Positions 6,448 through 12,868 of a stretch of DNA of 19,031 nt are shown here, one piece after another. The notes under the pieces are model-generated. The model did no database searches. It worked only from the letters and a program-made list of their open reading frames with translations, and was not told the origin of the DNA. Origin of the DNA: SLJK01 sp964567295 (lineage in GTDB: Bacteria; Bacillota; Dethiobacteria; DTU022; UBA8154); assembly GCA_964567295.1 (NCBI GenBank), contig CAZMLU010000032.1, positions 1 to 19,031 on the forward strand. Direction: 5' to 3'. Made by a program: the position numbers and the translations under genes. Every line of letters begins with the position of its first letter. The first letter of the stretch is position 1.

Positions 6448-6472
6448 TAACTGGCAGGTTCCACCCCAGTTA
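6448..6472 (+). promoter_or_regulatory. 7-bp hairpin in the rpsF-ssb gap
   Basis: TAACTGG (6448-6454) and CCAGTTA (6466-6472) are exact inverted repeats around an 11-nt loop, 20 nt before the ssb start region. No T-run follows. It could bind a protein or set translation of ssb; the role is unknown. Confidence 0.35.
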
Positions 6473-6492
6473 AACATATATAAAAAAAGGCG

Positions 6493-6909
6493 GTGGAGAT
6501 TATATTAAATCAAGTAGTTTTGATTGGTAGGCTTGCTCGTGACCCGGAGTTAAAGTACACAGCTACAGAAGGAGTGCCTTTAGTTAACTTTACGATTGCA
6601 GTTGACCGGCCTGCCCTCAACCAGGCCGGTGAAAAAGCGGCCGATTTTATAAGAATCTTGGCCTGGAGAAAGCAAGCGGAAAATTGTGCTACCTACCTAA
6701 ATAAAGGTAATCGAGTGGCTGTCGAAGGGCGATTACAGGTTCGTTCATACGACGATAAAGAGGGTGTCAGGAGGAGTATAGCTGAAGTTGTAGCCAGAAG
6801 GGTCGTATTTTTGGAAACTCGCAAGGATATGGAACAAGGATTTAAAGAGGAGCATGATTCTTTTGACAACGAAGGTACTGAAGTAAAAGATGATGACGTT
6901 CCTTTTTAG
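6493..6909 (+). CDS. ssb: single-stranded DNA-binding protein
   Basis: 138 aa. SSB coats single-stranded DNA at forks and recruits partners through its C-terminal tip. Seen: OB-fold start NQVVLIGRLARDPELKYT, FTIAVDRP, the core DFIRILAWRKQAENCATYLNKGNRVAVEGRLQVRSY, then an acidic linker and the conserved tip DDDVPF. It is shorter than many SSBs because the linker is only about 25 residues. The start is uncertain. GTG 6493 gives MEIILNQ, but the best ribosome binding site (GGTGGAG, 6492-6498) overlaps it. At the ideal distance downstream lies TTA (6505), where relatives begin with ATG or TTG; ATA 6502 is a rare alternative. Confidence 0.95.
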   Translation: MEIILNQVVLIGRLARDPELKYTATEGVPLVNFTIAVDRPALNQAGEKAADFIRILAWRKQAENCATYLNKGNRVAVEGRLQVRSYDDKEGVRRSIAEVVARRVVFLETRKDMEQGFKEEHDSFDNEGTEVKDDDVPF

Positions 6910-6993
6910 AACATCATATAGTCATTAAAGAAGAAAAGGAGGGCAAGCCCTAAAAAAAGCTGCCCCCATTCGGCAAAGGAGAGCTGTAAAAAT

Positions 6994-7221
6994 ATGCGTA
7001 GAGAAAAACGCAAAGGAAAAAAGAAGGTTTGTGCTTTTTGTATGGACAAAGTTGATTATCTAGATTATAAGCAGAGTGAGAAGCTGCGCCGTTTTCTTAC
7101 GGAGCGTGGCAAGATCCTCCCCAGACGTATTTCGGGAAATTGCGCCAAGCACCAGCGGCAGTTAACTACTGCTATAAAGAGAGCACGGCAGATGGCCTTG
7201 CTGCCCTATACCTCTGAATAA
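6994..7221 (+). CDS. rpsR: 30S ribosomal protein S18
   Basis: 75 aa, basic. S18 pairs with S6 on the 30S platform. The diagnostic core is VDYLDYKQSEKLRRFLTERGKILPRRISGNCAKHQRQLTTAIKRARQMALLPY. The N-terminal KKVCAFCMDK keeps a CxxC, and with the Cys of GNCAKH this is the cysteine-containing version found in many Firmicutes, possibly metal-binding. AAAGGAG precedes the ATG. The 84-bp gap after ssb carries a small GGGC/GCCC hairpin and a second purine-rich run but no gene. Confidence 0.97.
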   Translation: MRREKRKGKKKVCAFCMDKVDYLDYKQSEKLRRFLTERGKILPRRISGNCAKHQRQLTTAIKRARQMALLPYTSE

Positions 7222-7253
7222 AAAGTACTCTTGGTGGGAAGGAGCTGAGCAAA

Positions 7254-7697
7254 TTGAAGGTTATATTAAATGAAGACATTCCAAACCTGGGCGAAAAAGG
7301 GGAAATAAAGGATGTGGCTCCAGGCTATGCGCGCAATTTTCTTATTCCCAAAAAGTTGGCTGTGGAGGTTACAGCGGGAAGGCTAAAAGATATTCAACTG
7401 AAAGAAGAGTTGAACGCCAAAAAATACGCCAGGGAGGTTGAGCTGGCGGAAGAATTGGGAGAAAAGATCAGAGGAAAAACTATTTCGATAAAAGTCAAAG
7501 CTGGAGAGGGAGGTCGCCTTTTCGGCTCGGTTACCTCGAGCGATATTGCTGATGCACTGAAAACAGAAGGCATAAACGTCGATAAAAAGAAAATTGAACT
7601 GAAAGATCCAATTAAAATGTTAGGAACTTTTGAAGTGCAGGTGAAACTTCACCCCCAGGTTTCTGTTCCTGTTGCGGTGGTTGTTGAAAGCATGTAA
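7254..7697 (+). CDS. rplI: 50S ribosomal protein L9
   Basis: 147 aa, normal length. L9 binds 23S rRNA near the L1 stalk with its N-domain and reaches out with a long helix to a C-domain. The N-domain signature is MKVILNEDIPNLGEKGEIKDVAPGYARNFLIPKKLA. The connecting helix covers about 45-75. The C-domain contains GRLFGSVTSSDIADAL and ends VSVPVAVVVESM. The TTG start is fixed by GGAAGGAG (7237-7244). It lies 32 nt after rpsR and 68 nt before dnaB, as in other Firmicutes where rplI-dnaB are paired. The gdpP gene that often precedes rplI is absent. Confidence 0.97.
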   Translation: MKVILNEDIPNLGEKGEIKDVAPGYARNFLIPKKLAVEVTAGRLKDIQLKEELNAKKYAREVELAEELGEKIRGKTISIKVKAGEGGRLFGSVTSSDIADALKTEGINVDKKKIELKDPIKMLGTFEVQVKLHPQVSVPVAVVVESM

Positions 7698-7765
7698 TTA
7701 AGGACTTGACGGTGAAGTCATAAGCCATCCGCTTAAAATGAGAATTTTGTAAGGTGAAGGGAAAG

Positions 7766-9124
7766 ATGGTTATGAAAGATACTGCTGGCCGAATGCCTCC
7801 ACAAAATATTGAAGCGGAACAATCTGTCCTTGGTTCTATGCTTATTGATAAAGAAGCCATGATCGAAGTGGCGGAGGTGCTTTCGGAGGAAGATTTTTAT
7901 CGTGAGGCTCATCAGCATATTTTTCATTCCGTTTTGGCTCTTGCCGATAAAGGTGAGCCTGTAGACCTGGTAACAATCTGTGAAGAAATGGAGAATAGGG
8001 AGTTGCTGGATAAGGCTGGTGGAGCGGCTTATCTTGCTTCTATAGCCAACGCTACACCTACTGCAGCTCATGCCTCTTACTACGCGGAGATAGTTAAAGA
8101 AAAATCAATGCTGCGGCGGCTCATTAACGCTGCTACTGAAATAGTTCGGAAGAGCTATGGTTATATTGACAATATCGAAGAGTTTATGGATGAAACGGAA
8201 CAGCTGATTTTTGATGTAGCCCGCAGTAAAGAGACTCAGAGCTTTATTCATTTGCGGGAGGCGCTGGAGCAGACCTTTGAAAAATTGGAAAAACTTTACG
8301 AGCGAAAAAGTGGAGTCACCGGCCTTTCTACAGGGTTTACCGATTTAAATAGTCTCACTTCGGGCTTTCAGGACTCCGATCTAATCATAGTAGCTGCTCG
8401 TCCCAGTATGGGCAAAACGACCCTGGGGTTAAATATTGCGCATCACATTGCTCTAGAAGAAAGCGCACCGATAGCTTTTTTTAGCCTGGAAATGTCCAGA
8501 GAGCAGTTGGCACAACGCCTGTTATGTTCTTCGGCAGAAATAGATGCCCAGCGTTTGCGCAGGGGGTTTCTCTCTTCGGAAGATTGGCCGCGCTTGACTC
8601 AAGCTGTTGGACCACTCTCCGAGTCTCCTTTTTTCATTGATGATACTGCAGGCATCTCTGTGATGGAGATGAGGGCAAAAGCAAGGCGCTTAAAAATGGA
8701 AAAAGGGCTCTCTGCAGTTTTTATAGATTACCTGCAGCTAATGCGAGGCCACGAAAGATTGGAAAACCGGCAACAGGAGATATCTTCTATATCCCGTTCT
8801 TTGAAAGCGTTGGCCAAAGAGTTGAACTGTCCTGTTATAGCTCTTTCACAGTTAAGCAGAGCTGTGGAACAGCGCAATGATAAACGCCCTATTTTGAGCG
8901 ATCTTCTCGAATCAGGTGGCATTGAAGCTAATGCAGATCTGGTTCTGTTTATTTATCGAGATGATTACTATAATCCGGAAACAGAAAAAAAGCATGTTAC
9001 GGAGATAATTGTATCCAAGCAAAGGAACGGTCCCACAGGTAAGATAGAACTTTATTTTATGGATCACTTTAATAAATTTGTTAATTTGGCTTCCCAAGAA
9101 GAAGCGGGTTACGGTGCAGTATAA
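7766..9124 (+). CDS. dnaB: replicative DNA helicase DnaB
   Basis: 452 aa from ATG 7766. Hexameric 5'-3' helicase that unwinds the fork (called DnaC in Bacillus). The N-terminal domain opens PPQNIEAEQSVLGSMLIDKEA; a linker helix covers about 145-185. The RecA-type C-terminal domain holds Walker A ARPSMGKTTLG (about residue 210), FSLEMSREQLAQRLL, Walker B AVFIDYLQLM, and LSQLSRAVEQRNDKRPILSDLLESGGIEANADLVLFIYRDDYY. No intein. Starts at GTG 7754, ATG 7766 and ATG 7772 are all open with overlapping purine-rich sites; 7766 was picked for its 9-nt distance from AAGGTG. Confidence 0.97.
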   Translation: MVMKDTAGRMPPQNIEAEQSVLGSMLIDKEAMIEVAEVLSEEDFYREAHQHIFHSVLALADKGEPVDLVTICEEMENRELLDKAGGAAYLASIANATPTAAHASYYAEIVKEKSMLRRLINAATEIVRKSYGYIDNIEEFMDETEQLIFDVARSKETQSFIHLREALEQTFEKLEKLYERKSGVTGLSTGFTDLNSLTSGFQDSDLIIVAARPSMGKTTLGLNIAHHIALEESAPIAFFSLEMSREQLAQRLLCSSAEIDAQRLRRGFLSSEDWPRLTQAVGPLSESPFFIDDTAGISVMEMRAKARRLKMEKGLSAVFIDYLQLMRGHERLENRQQEISSISRSLKALAKELNCPVIALSQLSRAVEQRNDKRPILSDLLESGGIEANADLVLFIYRDDYYNPETEKKHVTEIIVSKQRNGPTGKIELYFMDHFNKFVNLASQEEAGYGAV

Positions 9125-9159
9125 GTTGCGAGCCTATTTTTTTCTGGCAAAGGTGGAAA

Positions 9160-10557
9160 GTGAATTTGAGTAAAGATGTTGAGGTTATTATTTTAGGCGC
9201 TGGTCCGGCAGGCATATTTTCAGCCCTTTCCCTCGTGGAGAAGGGTTTTAGTGTGCTTATCCTGGAAAAAGGGTCTCCATTAGAAGAAAGAAGCTGCCCT
9301 CGGAAAGATGGTTTTTGTGCAAACTGCAGTTGTTGCGGAGTGCTAAATGGTTGGGGCGGAGCAGGAGCTTTTAGCGATGGCAAATTAACTTTTTCTCCAG
9401 AATTTGGAGGCAACCTTAAGCAATTTATTTTGGAGGAAAATAAGCTCCGAGATCTTTTCAAACAAGTGGATAACATTTTTCTTGAGCACGGTGCGCCTGC
9501 AGAGATATTCGGTGCCGAAGAAACTGTGGTAAGGGATTTGCGCCGACGTGCTTCAGCGGTGAATCTGGAATTTATGCCCGCTCCTATTAGGCACCTGGGC
9601 ACGGAAAACTGTTACCGAGTTTTACAAGAGATAAGTAATACTCTCCAAAAAAAATGCACAATAAGATTCCGTTCGCCAGTGCAGCAGATCCTGGTGGAGG
9701 ATGATACGGTAAAGGGAGTGCTATTAGAAAGCGGTGAAACACTCTTAGCCCCCTATATTATCTGCGCACCTGGCAGACAGGGAACTCCCTGGTTTTTTCA
9801 GGAGTCGAAGCGCCTGGGGCTCACCATACAGAATAACCCTGTGGACATTGGCGTGAGGGTTGAAATCCCGGCTTGGGTAATGGAAGATATCACATCGAAA
9901 GTTCACGAGTCTAAATTCCACTATTATGCCCCTTTTTTTGACGACAAGGTTAGAACCTTTTGCATGAATCCTAACGGGCAAGTGGTTTTAGAAAACAGTG
10001 AAGGTGTTATTACGGTAAACGGTCATAGCTACAGAGATAAACTGAGGCACAGCGAAAATACCAATTTTGCCCTCCTTGTAAGTAAGAATTTCACAGAGCC
10101 CTTTAAAGAGCCTATCCGCTATGGACGGTATATCGCCAGTTTAGCTAACATGCTGGGGGGAGGCGTGCTGGTCCAAAGACTAGGAGATCTCCTTGCCGGA
10201 CAGCGCACAACTGTGGAACGACTGGCGAAAGGCATCGTAAAGCCCACCCTTCAAGAGGCCACTCCCGGGGATCTTAGCCTTGTCTTGCCTTACCGCTATC
10301 TTCGCTCTATCCTGGAGATGTTGGAAGCGCTTGAACGACTGGCACCCGGTATTTATTCCCGTAGTACACTCCTCTACGGTGTGGAGGTAAAATTTTATTC
10401 TCATCGTTTAGAGTTAAATACCTTCCTGGAAACTGAGATCAAAAATCTCTTTGCAGTAGGTGACGGTGCAGGTATAACCAGGGGGCTTGTTCAGGCATCT
10501 GCTTCCGGGCTACTGGCTGCAGAGGAGATCTTACAGCGCTTGCAAGCGGAAGGTTAG
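9160..10557 (+). CDS. FAD-dependent oxidoreductase, COG2509 type
   Basis: 465 aa, cytoplasmic flavoprotein of the uncharacterised FAD-dependent dehydrogenase group. An N-terminal Rossmann motif VIILGAGPAGIFSALSLVEKGFSVLILEKG binds FAD. A cysteine-rich loop follows (CPRKDGFCANCSCC, about 46-59), then GWGGAGAFSDGKLTFSPEFGG, typical of the family. The C-terminal FAD segment is LFAVGDGAGITRGLVQASASGLLAAEEIL. The clustered cysteines may be redox-active or bind metal. The substrate is unknown. It sits 35 nt after dnaB and 27 nt before purA, so probably co-transcribed. GTG 9160 is very near AAGGTGG (9150-9156); TTG 9166 has a better distance (9 nt) and may be the true start. Confidence 0.88.
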   Translation: MNLSKDVEVIILGAGPAGIFSALSLVEKGFSVLILEKGSPLEERSCPRKDGFCANCSCCGVLNGWGGAGAFSDGKLTFSPEFGGNLKQFILEENKLRDLFKQVDNIFLEHGAPAEIFGAEETVVRDLRRRASAVNLEFMPAPIRHLGTENCYRVLQEISNTLQKKCTIRFRSPVQQILVEDDTVKGVLLESGETLLAPYIICAPGRQGTPWFFQESKRLGLTIQNNPVDIGVRVEIPAWVMEDITSKVHESKFHYYAPFFDDKVRTFCMNPNGQVVLENSEGVITVNGHSYRDKLRHSENTNFALLVSKNFTEPFKEPIRYGRYIASLANMLGGGVLVQRLGDLLAGQRTTVERLAKGIVKPTLQEATPGDLSLVLPYRYLRSILEMLEALERLAPGIYSRSTLLYGVEVKFYSHRLELNTFLETEIKNLFAVGDGAGITRGLVQASASGLLAAEEILQRLQAEG

Positions 10558-10584
10558 TTCAAAGATCGAGGTGATTAAAGTAGG

Positions 10585-11862
10585 ATGGATTGTTCAGCTG
10601 TAGCTGTTCTCGGAACTCAGTGGGGAGATGAAGGAAAAGGAAAAATTGTAGACTACCTGGCAGAGAACTCCGATGTAATTGTTCGCTATCAGGGCGGGCC
10701 TAACGCCGGCCATACAGTAGTTGTCGGAGATGAAACTTTCAAACTGCATCACCTGCCATGCGGAGTTATCTCCGACGGCAAAATATCTATTCTGGGTAAT
10801 GGCATGGTGCTTGATCCGGTTACTCTTTGTTCCGAGTTGGAAGCCATGGAGCAGAAAGGGAAAATGCCCAAAAATCTTTTCATCAGTGATAGGGCACACC
10901 TGATTATGCCTTATCATAAAAAAATGGATGAAGTGGAAGAAGAATCTAGAGAGGAAGCAAAAATAGGAACCACTATGAGGGGGGTCGGCCCTGCTTATGC
11001 AGATAAGGTAATACGCATGGGCCTACGTTGTGGGGATCTATTAGATGAAGTTGCTTTTAAGCACAAGATGAGTTTCATCTTAAAGAAAAAAAACAAGATT
11101 TTTGAAAAAATATATGGGGTGGAAGGGTTTTCCCTGGAGGAGATTGAAGCAAATTTTTTCCCCTTTGCGAGGCGTATAGTCTCTTTTATAACCGATACTT
11201 CTATTATACTGCATGAAGAGATCGAAAAAGGCTCTAAAATCCTTTTTGAAGGAGCTCAAGGAGCCATGCTTGACCTAGATCATGGCACCTATCCTTATGT
11301 TACCTCTTCTAATCCGATAGCAGGAGGGGCTTGTACCGGTGCTGGTGTTGCTCCGCAAAAAATTGGTCAAGTTTTGGGGGTAGCTAAGGCTTATAGCACC
11401 AGAGTCGGCAGTGGACCGTTTCCCACAGAGTTGGTAGATGAGATCGGTGATAGTATACGCGAAAAAGGAGGGGAATATGGTACAACTACCGGACGCCCCA
11501 GAAGGATAGGTTGGCTAGATGGTGTTGCACTAAGGTACTCTTGTCGCCTTAACGGAACAGCTTTTTTAGCTGTGACTTTGTTAGACGTGCTAAGCGGACT
11601 AGAAAAAGTCAAAATTGCTTATTCTTATAATGTTGGCGAAGATATAATTAATCATTTCCCGGCAGGCCTGCACATGTTGAAAAAATGTAATCCTCTCTAC
11701 CAGGATTTCAAGGGATGGGAGGAAGATATTTCTGCAGCCAGAACCAAGAAGGATCTTCCTCGCGAAGCACTTGAGTACTTGAAAGGTTTAGAAACTATCA
11801 CGGAGGTTAAGGTGGGCATGGTATCAGTGGGCCCTCGAAGAGACCAGACTATTATTATGTGA
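10585..11862 (+). CDS. purA: adenylosuccinate synthetase
   Basis: 425 aa, usual length. It joins IMP and aspartate using GTP, the first committed step to AMP. Seen: GTQWGDEGKGKIVDYLAE with the P-loop-like GDEGKGK and catalytic Asp, GGPNAGHTVVV with the catalytic His, the TTMRGVGPAYADK switch segment, LFEGAQGAMLDLDHGTYPYVTSSN, GTTTGRPRRIGWLDGVALRY, and the C-terminal SVGPRRDQTI. The ATG follows GAGGTGA by 9 nt. dnaB-purA linkage near the origin is common in Firmicutes. With adk upstream, the window codes two enzymes of adenine nucleotide supply. Likely the last gene of the operon that begins at rpsF or rplI. Confidence 0.97.
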   Translation: MDCSAVAVLGTQWGDEGKGKIVDYLAENSDVIVRYQGGPNAGHTVVVGDETFKLHHLPCGVISDGKISILGNGMVLDPVTLCSELEAMEQKGKMPKNLFISDRAHLIMPYHKKMDEVEEESREEAKIGTTMRGVGPAYADKVIRMGLRCGDLLDEVAFKHKMSFILKKKNKIFEKIYGVEGFSLEEIEANFFPFARRIVSFITDTSIILHEEIEKGSKILFEGAQGAMLDLDHGTYPYVTSSNPIAGGACTGAGVAPQKIGQVLGVAKAYSTRVGSGPFPTELVDEIGDSIREKGGEYGTTTGRPRRIGWLDGVALRYSCRLNGTAFLAVTLLDVLSGLEKVKIAYSYNVGEDIINHFPAGLHMLKKCNPLYQDFKGWEEDISAARTKKDLPREALEYLKGLETITEVKVGMVSVGPRRDQTIIM

Positions 11863-11937
11863 TTTTCGATTAGACGACCTATGCTTCATAGCTGTGTAGA
11901 TTGGTGAATGGAAGTGGTGTGAAATCGTTCTCCTGAA

Positions 11938-11958
11938 TTTTCCCCCTGAGGAGGAAAA
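11938..11958. terminator. hairpin after purA, T-rich on the reverse strand
   Basis: TTTTCC (11938-11943) pairs with GGAAAA (11953-11958). An inner CC/GG pair and a TGA loop complete the stem, with one C-A mismatch. On the + strand it is followed by A, on the - strand by a T-run, so as an intrinsic terminator it would work better against reverse transcription. It may still shape the purA 3' end. Confidence 0.35.
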
Positions 11959-11963
11959 AAATT

Positions 11964-12002
11964 TGTAATCAGAAATTAAAATTAATGTAACAATTATGTA
12001 AT
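11964..12002 (+). promoter_or_regulatory. WalR box array upstream of walR
   Basis: TGTAAC (11986-11991), five bases, TGTAAT (11997-12002) is an exact match to the WalR/YycF recognition pattern TGTWAH-N5-TGTWAH. A further TGTAAT at 11964-11969 lies 22 bp upstream of the first repeat, two 11-bp steps, and the intermediate step (11975-11980, ATTAAA) is a degenerate copy. The four units are therefore on one face of the helix. The box ends 13 bp before a TATAAT, in the -35 position, where no TTGACA-like hexamer exists. This is activator-type geometry. PhoP boxes (reverse TTACA repeats) are related, so a PhoP-type regulator is an alternative. Confidence 0.72.
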
Positions 12003-12015
12003 ATTCCTGTTGTAT

Positions 12016-12021
12016 TATAAT
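12016..12021 (+). promoter_or_regulatory. -10 element of the walR promoter
   Basis: A perfect TATAAT with a predicted start near 12028. The expected -35 positions (about 11993-11998) read ATTATG and are covered by the WalR box, so the promoter probably depends on the regulator for full activity. Confidence 0.6.
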
Positions 12022-12058
12022 AATAAGAGTTGACCCCCTCTTAATATATAAATTTTTA

Positions 12059-12084
12059 AGTGGCCGCAAGGCCACTCTTTTTTT
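12059..12084 (+). terminator. strong intrinsic terminator upstream of walR
   Basis: AGTGGCC (12059-12065) and GGCCACT (12070-12076) form a perfect 7-bp GC-rich stem closed by a GCAA tetraloop, followed by CTTTTTTT. This is the best terminator in the window. It lies about 30 nt downstream of the predicted walR transcription start and about 100 nt before the walR start codon. It either stops readthrough from purA, with walR using an unseen promoter further down, or attenuates the WalR-box promoter. Confidence 0.85.
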
Positions 12085-12108
12085 ATTCTCCATAATTTTA
12101 GAATCTTT

Positions 12109-12124
12109 CCTCCTGTTGCAGGAG
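12109..12124 (+). promoter_or_regulatory. anti-SD hairpin in the walR leader
   Basis: CTCCTG (12110-12115) and CAGGAG (12119-12124) are exact inverted repeats with a TTG loop, hiding an AGGAG. The same arm, CCTCCT (12109-12114), is also perfectly complementary to the walR ribosome binding site AGGAGG (12167-12172), so two exclusive pairings are possible. Confidence 0.4.
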
Positions 12125-12134
12125 TTCAACAAAT

Positions 12135-12164
12135 ATGGACGAAATAATTATGGTAAACAGTTAA
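12135..12164 (+). CDS. possible leader peptide MDEIIMVNS before walR
   Basis: ATG 12135 opens nine codons ending in TAA (12162-12164). GGAG (12121-12124) lies 10 nt upstream, and the stop falls 2 nt before the walR ribosome binding site. Translation of it would disturb the leader hairpins. It is short enough to be chance. Confidence 0.25.
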   Translation: MDEIIMVNS

Positions 12165-12181
12165 GCAGGAGGCCGGTCAAA

Positions 12182-12868
12182 CTGAAAGAGAAGATTTTGG
12201 TTGTAGATGATGAAAAGCCTATTGCAGAAATACTAGAATATAATTTAAAGGAAGAGGGTTTCTTGGTCGTTATGGCATATAATGGCGAAGAGGCTTTGCG
12301 CTTGGCTTTTGAAGAGAGGCCGGACCTAATTTTGTTGGATATTATGCTTCCTCTCCTGGATGGTTTTAATGTCTGTAAGCAGATAAGAGAAAAGTTGGAT
12401 GTTCCAATTATTATGCTTACTGCCAAAGAAGCAGAGGTGGATAAGGTGCTCGGCTTGGAGCTTGGAGCTGATGATTATGTAACTAAGCCATTTAGTGCAA
12501 GAGAAATCATTGCTCGTATTAAAGCGACCTTAAGGCGCACAAAAATGCAGGACCGGGAAGCAGAAATATTATATTGCGGGGAATTGGTCTTGGATAAGGG
12601 TAAAATGGATCTTTTCAAAGGTTCTCTGCAAATAGAGCTAACCTATAGGGAATTTACTCTTCTTACTTTTTTGTTGGAAAATGCCGGCTATGTATTTAGT
12701 AGGGAAAAATTATTAGAAGAAGTATGGGGATATGATTATATCGGTGACTTGCGGACTGTGGATGTCACCGTGCGGAGATTGCGTGAGAAGATAGAAAATG
12801 ATCCTGGCAACCCGGTATATATCTGTACCAGGCGTGGAGCCGGTTATTATTTAAGGAGGCCGTCCTGA
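12182..12868 (+). CDS. walR: response regulator WalR (YycF)
   Basis: 228 aa from CTG 12182. OmpR/PhoB-type regulator of cell-wall homeostasis, partner of WalK. Receiver domain 1-115: acidic pair Asp9-Asp10, phospho-acceptor Asp53 in LLDIMLP, Thr80 and Lys102 (VTKPFS). With this start the Asp numbering equals that of Bacillus WalR, and Thr101, the position phosphorylated by PrkC there, is also conserved. The winged-helix DNA-binding domain covers about 130-225, with LTYREFTLLTFLLENAGYVFSREKLLEEVWGYDYIGDLRTVDVTVRRLREKIE. CTG is chosen because AGGAGG (12167-12172) lies 9 nt before it. The frame is open upstream to TTG 12116, but that adds 22 atypical residues. Its stop overlaps the walK start (TGATG). 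Confidence 0.95.
   Translation: MKEKILVVDDEKPIAEILEYNLKEEGFLVVMAYNGEEALRLAFEERPDLILLDIMLPLLDGFNVCKQIREKLDVPIIMLTAKEAEVDKVLGLELGADDYVTKPFSAREIIARIKATLRRTKMQDREAEILYCGELVLDKGKMDLFKGSLQIELTYREFTLLTFLLENAGYVFSREKLLEEVWGYDYIGDLRTVDVTVRRLREKIENDPGNPVYICTRRGAGYYLRRPS

Noticed and set aside
9081..9602. 173-codon - strand open frame opposite dnaB end and the FAD gene
   Set aside because: It spans two clear + strand genes and their junction; no recognisable domain.
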